64,000 bases of DNA. Source: Morella rubra (taxonomy: Eukaryota > Streptophyta > Magnoliopsida > Fagales > Myricaceae). The notes under the pieces were generated by a model. That model was not told the origin of the DNA. It did not search any database and worked only from the letters and a program-made list of their open reading frames with translations. A program made the translations under genes and the position numbers. How positions within the stretch are numbered: the stretch's first letter is position 1; each line of letters starts with the position of its first letter. The DNA lies in assembly GCA_003952965.2 (NCBI GenBank), contig CM025856.1:19416620-19480619 (forward strand). Reading direction: 5' to 3'. Below, piece by piece: positions 46,275 through 55,723 of this stretch.

Positions 46275-47470
46275 ATGGCTAATCCTAAGCGCCCTACTTC
46301 CAAGAAATCCAAACCCACAAAGAAACCTTCCAAGAAGCAAGCGGTCAACCCTAATCCTGATCGCTTTGTGGATGCTCACGCCCATGAGCTGATGGGGAGT
46401 ACTTATGCTAAGCGTAAGCCTCTTTATGAGCGAGAGGTAATCCTTTCTGAATTTTGGGATACTATTATCCCAACTCAGTTTGAATCTCGAGGTTGGGTTT
46501 CCTTCCTCACTGATGTTGTCTCACCATATGAGAACATGGTGAAAGAGTTCTTTGTCAATGTCCATGATATTGATGACAAATTGTTCAGCTTCTATTCTTA
46601 TTTACGTGGTCAAAAGTTTCAAGTTACTCCTGAACTTGTTGCCCGTATTGTTGAGCTTCCTAGAGTCTCACATCCGACTTATCCCTACTGGAAAAGTCGT
46701 TTTCCTTCCTTTGACTTTATTGCCTTGTTATTGTTTGGGTTTCCTCGTCGGTATAGAGGTAGTACTTTGGATACTGTGATTTCTCTGCTAAGTATCACTT
46801 GATCAGCAGAATCCTTTTTACACATATTCTACCTGTTTCACATTTCTCCACTTTACCTCTAAAGAGGGTGAAATTTCTATATGCCTTCTTGAATGGAGAT
46901 TCGATTGATTTACCATCAGTTATATGTTCTCATATCATTTCTGCCTATCGATCAAAATCTAAGAAATTAGGTCTTCCATATTCATGTATGATTCAGAAAT
47001 TGATTGATACAATCTCTGTCTCATTTCCCTCCACTGAATATCATGTTCCTCTCAAAAACCCCATTGGCATGGTATCCCTCATTTAGAGTCGAGCTCATCT
47101 TGCTCATCGGAGAGCTGCGTTGCTTTCTGCAGTTGATCCCTCTATTGATCCACATATTCCTCCATCCACAGATATTACATCTTCTTCCTCTATTCCTCCT
47201 CTTGCTATTACTTTGGCTAAAATTTTAAATGCGGTGGGAACTATTGGGACGAACTCTACAGTTCATGCAGTGAAACTTTAGAAGCTTGAGGAAAACTATG
47301 ATCGTACGTGTGGAGCATTGCGTCGTCTACGCAAGGCTTTTGTGAAACTTCGTCGTTCCATAAATATAGACCAAGAGCCATCACCTTCTAGATCTGAGGA
47401 GTCTGCTTCTTCTGATGTGTATGCTGATTCTTCTACAGATGATGCTGGACCCTCTTCTGCTGCTAGTTGA
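46275..47470 (+). pseudogene. Env-like ORF, third copy (putative plant transposon protein domain)
   Basis: ATG 46275 opens a strongly basic start (MANPKRPTSKKSKPTKKPSK), then FVDAHAHELMGSTYAKRKPL, VILSEFWDTIIPTQFESRGW and FFVNVHDIDDKLFSFYSYL with GQKFQVTPELVARIVELPRV. A one-base shift between about 46763 and 46802 moves the frame, which continues AKYHLISRILFTHILPVSHF, YAFLNGDSIDLPSVICSHII and KKLGLPYSCMIQKLI. Two in-frame TAG codons follow (near 47084 and 47279), both one C-to-T change from CAG. Between and after them lie a helical segment (KLEENYDRTCGALRRLRKAF) and an acidic tail. The frame ends at TGA 47470 and is followed by GGCAAAAAGTGGGGAG, a polypurine-like tract. No pol or LTR is recognised here. 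Confidence 0.6.
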
Positions 47471-47486
47471 TTTGTTGTCAATTCAT

Positions 47487-47502
47487 GGCAAAAAGTGGGG
47501 AG
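47487..47502 (+). other. Polypurine-like tract after the third env-like ORF
   Basis: GGCAAAAAGTGGGGAG lies 17 bases after the stop, matching the position of such tracts behind the other two env-like ORFs. Confidence 0.45.
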
Positions 47503-48025
47503 TATTTTGAGGGGAGTGGATTATTTTGAGGGATGTAGTGAGGATAGCATGTGTAGTTGATATTCTCATCATATTTTGATACATGTATATTTTGATATAA
47601 GGGAAATTCAATATTTAATTACTGGGAAATTCAATATTGTGACTGGGGGAAAACATGATTTTAATGTTCATGTTGATGAAATTGTGATTTTGATGTTCAA
47701 GTTGATGAATTGTTATTTGAATGTGCACTTTCCTGAACATTGATGAAACCGGAATAATTCTTTGCCGATTGGTTGGCCTTTGTTAAAAGGTTTTAGCAAT
47801 TTTAGTTGAATTGGCCTTCGGAGGATTTCTTTGCTGTTTGGTTTCCTTCAGCTGAGAGTACGGATGATTTCATGGCATCATATTTATGTAGTGGGGGAAA
47901 GGGGTAGCCTTTTTCATTATTGGAAGTGAGAGTCAGTAGATTTGTTGTCTGAATTATTTTGCTCTAATTGTCCTTCAGAAATGGTGTTGCAGATACTGCT
48001 CTTACTCCAAAGAATATTTGTCCAG

Positions 48026-48172
48026 ATAAATATTCTCGCTTTTGTCTTCATACCAAAGCTAAAGAGATAAACGCAGATTTTGAAAAAGAAAAATGGAATG
48101 GGCTAAAAGCGTTGGACAAATATTGTTGTTTTTGTCTTCATTCCAAATAGATAAACGCAGATTTAGGAAAAA
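48026..48172. repeat. Duplicated dispersed repeat (ATAAACGCAGATTT type)
   Basis: Two adjacent units carry TTTTTGTCTTCATTCCA or a close form followed by GATAAACGCAGATTT. A third relative is at 58362-58432. No coding function is evident. Confidence 0.5.
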
Positions 48173-49230
48173 AATAATAAAAAAAGAGATAAATGCGCAG
48201 TTAATTGTTGGATCACACAAAAGGATGATGTTGATGCAAAAACGCAGTGTTCCTTTTTCTCGACTCATTATGTTTCAGGACTAAAAACTAATTTACAACA
48301 GCCATAAATTATAAATTTATAAACTAAAAAATAACTAAATGGATAAAAATATTTAGAAAACTAAAATACACTTCCAGATTTATGAAGTAGGATGACGCCA
48401 CGTCAGTGGGTGACGAGAGGGTTATTTTGGAGGCGAGAAATAATGTGCGTTTGAGGCATGTTATGGAAATCCGACACAGGGCTCGAAAGGATATTTCTTC
48501 TGCCTCTGTGCTATATCTGAAATATTTTTTTTTGGTAAGCTTTTTCTTTATTTTCTACTTTTTAAATGTTACAGGTTTGTATTTTGAGTGGCAGTTATTT
48601 CTGAGTAGTTATTTCCCCAGTAGTTTATTTTTTTCCCTCCCTTTGGTATGTGAAATAGTAATTTAAGCTTTAAACTCCTGGTAATTAATATTTAATGTGG
48701 TAAGCCAAAATTACTTGTTAATTATTTAATTTTTATGAATATTTTTTATTAGTTTCATATTTTATCTATTTTATTATACTCTCTGATTATAAGCTGAAAT
48801 AGTTCTACTTATTTTTTTAATTTTATACTCTCTGATTTTTTAAAATCGATCATTTTTTTTTGAATCTCATAATAACTATAAATTAATATTATCTATTTAA
48901 TTAGAATATAAAATCATTCCAAACTGAAAACCAAACAAACCTTTACAACAAAATAATATTTAAATCTAAAACTATCAAATTTGAAAGTTAAACCCTTTTC
49001 AAGCAGCAAGGTTCCTGGGCAAACGAATTGCTAGAACAGGGGGGGGGGGGGGGGGAAGACAACGGTGGAGTTTAACTAAATGACAAAACGGTGCACTTTC
49101 AAGATAAAACGTTGTTCAGAATGTTGGCTCTGCAAGAAGGAAATGTGATTGAAACGGTGCGCTCCATTTTTACCCATATATAATCTGCTTGTCGTTTTGA
49201 GAGAAAAGTGTTAAAGGGGGATTGGACTAC

Positions 49231-50020
49231 TTCGCCCGAGCCAATACTGAGCGAATATAGGGCGAAACTCTCTGTGTAAAATATCTCAATTTAGCTCGCG
49301 CCAAACTTGAGCGAGTAGAGGGCGAAACTCTCTGTGTAAAAATCTCAATTTAGCTCGAGCCAAACTAGAGTGCGTAGAGGGCGAAGCTCTCTGTGTAAAA
49401 AATCTAAATTTAGCTCGAGCAAACTTGAGCGATTAGAGGGCGAAACTCTATGTGTAAAAAATCTCAATTTAGCTCGAGCCAAACGTGAGCGATTAGAGGG
49501 TGAAACTCTCTGTGTAAAAATCTCAATTTAGCTCGAGCCAAACGAGTAGAGGGCGAAACTCTTTGTGTAAAAAATCTCAATTTAACTCGCGCCAAACTTG
49601 AGTGAGTATAGGGCGAAACTCTCTGTGTAAAAAATCTAAATTTAGCTCGAGCCAAACTTGAGCGATTAGAGGGCAAAACTCTCTGTGTAAAAATCTCAAT
49701 TTAGCTCGAGCCAAATGTGAGCGAGTAGAGGGCGAAACTCTGTGTAAAAAATCTAAATTTAAAAACTCGAAACTCTCTGTGTAAAAAATCTCAATTTAGC
49801 TCGAGCCAAACTTGAGCGAGTAGAGGGCGAAACTCTCTGTGTAAAAAATCTAAATTTAGCTCGAGCCAAACTTGAGCAATTAGAGGGCGAAACTCTCTGT
49901 GTAAAAAATCTCAATTAGCTAGAGCCAATATTGTACGAATATAGGGCAAAACTCTGTCTAAAAAATCTTCAATTTAGTTCGAGCTAATATCAGCCAAAAC
50001 TCACTGTGAAGAAAATCACC
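49231..50020. repeat. Minisatellite, about 13 units of 59-61 bp
   Basis: The unit contains TTTAGCTCGAGCCAAACTTG, AGCGAGTAGAGGGCGAAACT and CTCTGTGTAAAAAATCT. GGGCGAAACTC or a close form recurs about every 60 bases from 49260 to 49943. Units differ by point changes and small indels, and one is badly shortened (near 49750-49770). The minus-strand ORF 49464-49676 reads through it as a 20-residue protein repeat, which is a by-product. Confidence 0.95.
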
Positions 50021-50093
50021 CAAAAATTGATCTCTCTTCAGTGAAATGTGTCGACACTATCAGTGCTTAAGAGAAAAATTAGCATCTTTAAAG

Positions 50094-50094
<1 letters not shown>

Positions 50095-50138
<44 letters not shown>
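50095..50138. repeat. (TA)n microsatellite
   Basis: About 22 TA dinucleotides in a row, shortly after the minisatellite. Confidence 0.95.
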
Positions 50139-50139
<1 letters not shown>

Positions 50140-50617
50140 TTTTTACTCTTTGGTCATTGTCATGGACCTTGTCTGGTTGTTTTTGTTTTTATTATATTAT
50201 TCTGTATACTCTGTTGTACTCTTGCCAATACTCTGTCTTGGTACCACAATGGCTCATGCTATAATATTATAACAGTTGAAAAACCACATGCACGTAAAAC
50301 ACACGTTTTGGTATTTCATTAAGAATGTAAATCTCAACCACATTGCAGAAGATTATACAAAGGCAGAATAAAACTGTTCTATTCTGTACACGTGTCCAGC
50401 TTACTAGTCAACTAGCTAGCCATGTAAAAGCACCAAGTGTAACTAAACACATACAAGGCAAGTAGAAACAACACATATTCTAGCATAAAAAGGTGGTATT
50501 TGTTAATGATGTTGACAAGCGATGATGAACTTTACATGGCCGATATTCCAGCCAAGACAGAAAAGAAAGAGAACAGATCAATATAACACCTTCTCTTTCT
50601 TTCCTCACTTGACCAGA

Positions 50618-51084
50618 TCGGACGTCCAACTTGCCTGTTGATGGAGTCAGCTAACCCACTAACCCACTTTCCTTGCCAACAATACTTGGTTTTTCAGATT
50701 GTGGAAAGGGATGTCATATTTCCATTTCGAAACTCCTCTTCCCAAGTAAGGAGCATGCTACAAGGAGCAACAACGATTGGCCTGCATGTCGGATTCAATT
50801 TCAGGTATGTCTGAAGAAAAACAATGGTTAAACGGTTTTCCATACCCAGGAGCGCGCGAAACAATGCACACACTCCCACCAGAAAAACTTGTTTGATTCT
50901 TCAACCGATCGAGATAAATTCCTCCAGCTATGTTCTTCCAAAGAAATTCAAATCCATAACGTTGATGCGGACTACAAGCTACTTTTTACCCCGGGAATGA
51001 TGTCCCACACTGGCTCCAACATGTTAACAAGTAGGATCACAATCAATATGCAAATCCATATGGAATCTTGACACAGATCATCAA
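50618..51084 (-). pseudogene. CLSY3/4-type SNF2 helicase fragment, left arm
   Basis: On the minus strand the arm reads VWDIIPGVKSSL, then across frames HQRYGFEFLWKNIAGGIYL, RLKNQTSFSGGS, CIVSRAPGYGK, and later VFLQTYLKLNPTCRPIVVAP and LLTWEEEF. This is helicase motif I (Walker A, APGYGKT) and motif Ia of the CLASSY SNF2-like proteins, which bring RNA polymerase IV to sites of RNA-directed DNA methylation. The frame is intact across CIVSRAPGYGK here but broken by a two-base loss directly after it (near 50831-50842). A one-base insertion before HQRYGFEF (near 50972) is shared with the other arm. It is a fragment of about 150 codons and cannot encode a working protein. Confidence 0.8.
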
Positions 51085-51092
51085 GTCCTCCA

Positions 51093-51552
51093 TTGATGAT
51101 CTGTCTCAAGATTCCACATGGTATTTGCATTTTGACTTGTGATCCACTTGTTAACATGCTTGGAGCCAGTGTGGGACATCATTCCCGGGGTAAAAAGTAG
51201 CTTGTAGTCATCATCAACGTTATGGATTTGAATTTCTTTGGAAGAACATAGCTGGAGGAATTTATCTCGATCGGTTGAAGAATCAAACAAGTTTTTCTGG
51301 TGGGAGTGTGTGCATTGTTTCGCTCCTGGGTATGGAAAAACCCGTTTAACCATTGTTTTTCTTCAGACATACCTGAAATTGAATCCGACATGCAGGCCAA
51401 TCGTTGTTGCTCCTTGTAGCATGCTCCTTACTTGGGAAGAGGAGTTTCGAAAATGGAAATATGACATCCCTTTCCACAATCTGAAAAACCAAGTATTGTT
51501 GGCAAGGAAAGTGGATTAGCTGACTCCATCAGCAGGCAAGTTGGACGCCCGA
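51093..51552 (+). pseudogene. CLSY3/4-type SNF2 helicase fragment, right arm
   Basis: The plus strand carries the same CLASSY region as the left arm, in the opposite orientation. It reads EPVWDIIPGVKSSL, then FEFLWKNIAGGIYLDRLK, then PGYGKTRLTIVFLQTYLKL, PTCRPIVVAPCSMLLTWEEE and FRKWKYDIPFHNL. Here a two-base loss before the Walker A motif (near 51321) breaks the frame, but the stretch after it stays open to 51519. The left arm has the opposite pattern, so these lesions arose after duplication, whereas the insertion at 51207 is common to both arms. Confidence 0.85.
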
Positions 51553-51597
51553 ACAAAAATGCTATCCGTATCTTGAACTTGTATTCAGCTACGAACT

Positions 51598-51765
51598 CCC
51601 CACCACCCCGCTGATCAACTCTAGTTCAAAACTTTGATAGCCACTTTGGTCCCATCTCCAAGAACACCACTGTAAACAAGCCCAAAACCACCTTCCCCAA
51701 GTACTCTTGATGCATAAAAATTGTCAGTCACTTTCTCTATGTCGCTTGCACTGAAAGTCTAAGCA
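51598..51765 (-). pseudogene. ALE2-like receptor kinase fragment, copy 1
   Basis: Minus-strand text TFSASDIEKVTDNFYASRVL, then GEGGFGLVYSGVLGDGTKVA and IKVLN, is the start of a plant receptor-like kinase domain with the GxGxxG glycine loop (GEGGFG) and the ATP-binding lysine in AIKV. It best recalls the ALE2/proline-rich receptor kinase group. A splice-acceptor-like TTGCTTAG precedes it, so it includes a true exon start. A stop follows KVLN. Only a fragment remains. Confidence 0.75.
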
Positions 51766-51879
51766 AAAAAAGAGGAAACCAAAAAGAGATGATCAGTACG
51801 AAGAGATCCCAAAAAATCTCATACATATACAAGACGGACGTAGACACAGAAAACGTAAAAAGTATACAACATATATATA

Positions 51880-52135
51880 GTGAGAGACTAACCCCAGATG
51901 TTGGAATGAGTTCATAAACCAAATGCAAGAGTGCGCTCCTCAGTACATATGGATATGCGCATGCCAATCAACTTGACCAAGTTGGGATGATGAAGGCCGC
52001 GGCTTATCATCTCAACTTCAGCTAATAAGAACTCTTGACCACCCTGCTGATCAACTCTCTTCAAAACTTTGACAGCCAGTACCTTGGTCCCATCTTCTAG
52101 AACACCACTGTAAACAAGCCCAAACAACACCAAGA
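51880..52135 (-). pseudogene. ALE2-like receptor kinase fragment, copy 2
   Basis: The 73-codon minus frame begins MVLFGLVYSGVLEDGTKVLA, then VKVLKRVDQQGGQEFLLAEV, EMISRGLHHPNLVKLIGM and ICTEERTLAFGLVYELIP-like text. It covers the glycine-loop side through the alpha-C helix (AEVEMISR) of the same kinase family as the fragment at 51598-51765 and overlaps it in GLVYSGVL. Small insertions (LAVKV for AVKV, GMRISICTEE for GICTEE) show decay. The catalytic HRD and DFG parts are missing. Confidence 0.75.
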
Positions 52136-52592
52136 CCAGACAAGGTTTTAGGATTTCTAGTACAGGACTAGTATCAGTCTACATCCAACCAACACAGGAC
52201 CAGATCACTTTCAGAAAAATACCACCGACAATGACTTTAATTATTAAATGGTCTTATTTATATAACAATGGCCATTTCATAATCTTCAGAATACAGCATC
52301 CCCCCATGCATTTGCTAAATACCAGGGTAACTAATTTGGCGTAGTGCAGTGGCCAGGTACCCGTTGGTAACAACATCAATTCATGAGCGGAAAACATATA
52401 TAAAATACCAATCAGCAAGAACAAAGGGCGTTTCTAGGCATTGAGTCTAATTTTAAGTCCATCTGATCCAATATGTTGGCAAGGCCATTTACCCCAAGTC
52501 TCTCCAAGTACTCATGAACAAAAAATACACAAATGCAGATAAATTAAATGAATTACTACTAAGAGAACTGCTGATCCATAATGAAAAACCTT

Positions 52593-53099
52593 TTAACTTC
52601 TGCTATATGCAAGGACAGAGAAGAAAAGTACAGCTACGTACCTTATGAGAAGATCTCCCCAGATAATTTTCACAAACAGGCACTGGAAGGCAAGGTGCTC
52701 TTCAGTTTCAACTTCAGAATTACATAGAGGGCAGACGAAGAACTCTTCGCTAACATGACCAGAGAGAAAGAAAAAGAAGAAGTGAACAGGCAGAGCCCTG
52801 CTAGCAAACTTCCAAAGTAGAAGTTTCAGTCTAGATTGCGATTTGGCCTTCCAAAGTTTCTCCCAAGCAAGAACAGGAGATCCATCAGGAGGTTGAAACC
52901 TGGCGTCTTGGTTAGAATAATACGCAGACTTCATCGTCTTAAGAAGGCAAAAGACTAAAGAGTTACCTTTCGAGTTTTGGCACTTAGAGAAAACAGAGTG
53001 ACCGTTCGTCAACTTAGAAAAAAAAAACAGTGACCTTTCGGACCACCAAGGAGTTGAAACTGACAACGTTTGGAGTTCGGCATCAAGAGGCTCTAACAA
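52593..53099 (-). pseudogene. LINE reverse-transcriptase zinc-binding (zf-RVT) fragment
   Basis: A 168-codon frame with the C-terminal zf-RVT domain of plant L1-type retrotransposons: SAYYSNQDARF, AWEKLWKAKSQSRLKLLLWK, FASRALPVHF, then CPLCNSEVETEEHLAFQC and FVKIIWGDLL. The CPLC...EH...C metal ligands are present. The endonuclease and reverse transcriptase that should precede it are not found upstream (53100-54000), so this is a truncated or isolated piece. Confidence 0.85.
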
Positions 53100-53459
53100 A
53101 AGCCTGAGCCTGTCAAACCGTTCATTTCCTTTTTTTTTTTCTCTAAATGTTCATTTCCTTTTCTACACAGCGCCATTATGATCCCTTAACTACCACCCTA
53201 AAATCCAGCGAAAAATCCTCATGACCAGTTATACTCATAAATTTGTGGTAGACACAACTCAGTAACATGTGGCTACGTATTTTTGAGTATTCAACGAGAA
53301 AGAGAGGAATGTATTCATATTACAAAAGAGAACCATGCTATAGAATGAATTTTTTATGCCTAAATTATTTTTTCCTGTTATTTATTTATTTATGAAATGA
53401 TGCATATTATATATTGAAAAGTAAAGAACACTACAAATTAATATATTTAATGCGCTAAC

Positions 53460-55690
53460 AGCGTATTTAGAAAAAAAAAAAAAAAGCGCTAACAGCGTAG
53501 GAAAAAAATTAAAAAAAAAAATGCGCTAAACAAATGTCAACGTGTGGGGGGTGCATGAGTGGGCCAGTCCAAAAAGTTGTGAAAACTGGATGGGGGGACA
53601 GCGATGTTCAAAAATGGCGAGATTAGATACACCGTACACGCCAACATATTTGTTGGGCTTTGCAATATTAAAGACAAAAGTGATTCTGGTAAGAGGTGTT
53701 AAAGGGACCTGCCAGAGCAGTGTAGGTCCCGGCGGGACCCACTCCTCTCTCTTCTTCTCTCTCCGAATTGCCCCTGCAATTCGCTTGCACCCCGTTCCCC
53801 CGAGAAGAAGAGAGATAGAAGTCCCCATTTGGCCATTTGGTCGAAAGTTACGATCATTGGTAGGAGAGAAGAAGAGAGAGAAAAAACAAAATCAACTGCC
53901 ACCATACTGTTCAAGTACGTATAGCCTATCCAATAGATCTTACACTTTTGCACCGCGGAATGACATGACCTTACAAAGGAAGGGAAGTAGGAACGCATAG
54001 AAAAACAAAAATAAAATAAAATAATTAGATAAAACCAGACAAGACCCTACGAAGAAAGGGAAAAGACGTATCGGTATGGCCATGTGTATCAGTGTGAGGT
54101 CCCACTTATTTAAATCGATAGATACTCTATTCTAGCTCTGTTGTATGAAAATGATTAATCAAATATGAACATAACAGATTCTGCTCCAGACATGACCCTG
54201 TAGGATGCCTTTAATTTCTTCAATTCCGATTCTGGGGCATTTTTTTAAGTTTATAGTTTTTTTACTAGTTTTGAAAAATTCTAGCCATTTATAAAATTTT
54301 GCACAATTTTGATCTCATATTATTAAATTTATCATATTTTAAATTCCTCATCCGTCTATTTTTGGTGTTAAAAAAGACTGACTCCATGAACAGTTGCCTT
54401 CCACGTGATATTCACACATATCACTCTACGTCCTTCAAGTTTCAAAAATGATTCCACAGTCCATTTGTTTTAATGCCAAAAATGGACGGAAGATGACTTT
54501 TGATCATTTTTGAAACTTAAAGGACGTAAAAATCCGTTAAGAAAATTGTGGGTCAGCATTGATTTTTACTCATACTTAATAGGCGAACTTTGAAATTATT
54601 CATTTCTTATAAGATTTAGTATAATTTCTGTTGTGGTAGAGTAACTGCCATTGGATAGGGCTCCTCTGGGAGAGAGAGGAGTGGGTCCCGCCTAGGACCC
54701 ACACTGCCTACGCAGTGTGGTTGCTGTTCGAGCAGCGTGGGTCCCGAGCGGGACCCACTTCTCTCTCCCTCTCTCTTAGAATTGCAGAGGATCCCTGTCC
54801 ACTGCCGTTAATTTAAAATGAACGGCTCACATCTTAAGAATTAGACCTTGTGCAATACCCTAGGTATTGCAGAGGATCCTCGTCTTTCTCGGGGGAGCGT
54901 CATCCCCAATATATATAGCAACTGATTTCCATATTTGTCTTTTATAGGCTTATTTCCATATTTGTTGCTTGGACAGATTTTTTTTTCTTAGATTTTTATA
55001 TTAGGGCTAAATTGCTTCGACAGATTTAGACAGACAAATGGAGTTTTGTTTGCGTGCGTCGACATTTGGAATCTGTGCATAGACGGGACGCCTTACAAGC
55101 GCCAGTGCGTATGCCTTACAGATGAGACAGAAACGTAGAACCAGGGAAAAATAATCTTCCACCCGAATTGCAGGTGATCCCCATCCAAAATTAATTGCAT
55201 CGAGTGACAACTGACAGAATCTGAAGTCGCAGTCCCATTCCATAAAAAACACAGAAAAATGACGGCTGAAACAAGTTACGCAGAGGGACCATGGCGTCCA
55301 ATTATAATTGGATCAAGGGAGACAATCATCCTGATTGTTAGGCGATTATACACTAGGCTTTTTGATTTAGCTGTTAGTAACGAACATAATCACCTCACGT
55401 GCCCTTCACGTGCATCGGTTTTAACAACATAAATTCATAATGTTCGTTTAGAAGTTCCAAGTGGTCATTTTTACAGCATACATCCCCTCCCCACTTACCA
55501 CGTTGTGCCCTAGCGATAGATGCGGTGCCTGAAACCACTGTCGTTGCCCTGTATCTTTTTTTGAATTAGCCAACCAGCCGTCGAAATTGGCCACTATTTG
55601 CTATTCTCTTCAAGCACCCATAAACCTTTTGCGATTCGTATTCGTCGTTTTGCGTTCAGCAGTACAAGGCCATTAACGTTGGGTTCTTAT
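53460..55690. other. Intergenic region with GGGACCCAC-type repeats
   Basis: No gene recognised. GCGCTAACAGCG occurs twice (53451-53500). Blocks rich in GTGGGTCCCGC and GGGACCCAC recur near 53725-53745, 54684-54700 and 54740-54762, each beside purine- or pyrimidine-rich GAGA/TCTC tracts. They resemble the short repeat at 45259 and 62362 and may be remnants of one MITE family. Confidence 0.45.
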
Positions 55691-55723
55691 TGAATATATA
55701 CTTCCCGACCTGCAACGAAGACT

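Larger units (their letters stand above)
50618..51552. repeat. Large near-perfect inverted repeat (hairpin) from a CLASSY gene
   Basis: The left arm (50618-51084) and right arm (51093-51552) are reverse complements over about 460 bases, separated by the 8-base spacer GTCCTCCA. I estimate about 95 percent identity by eye. One 8-9 bp indel lies near 50665/51515, and other differences are point changes and 1-2 base gaps. A transcript in either direction would fold into a long double-stranded stem. Homology ends sharply near 50618 and 51552. Confidence 0.93.

Noticed and set aside
49464-49676. 70-codon ORF with SLARAKLRFFTQRVSP repeats
   Set aside because: It is the antisense of the 60-bp minisatellite, whose unit length happens to be near a multiple of three.
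53526-54000. Overlapping ORFs of 100-152 codons on both strands
   Set aside because: They have no domains, lie over the GGGACCCAC repeat blocks and disagree in strand.
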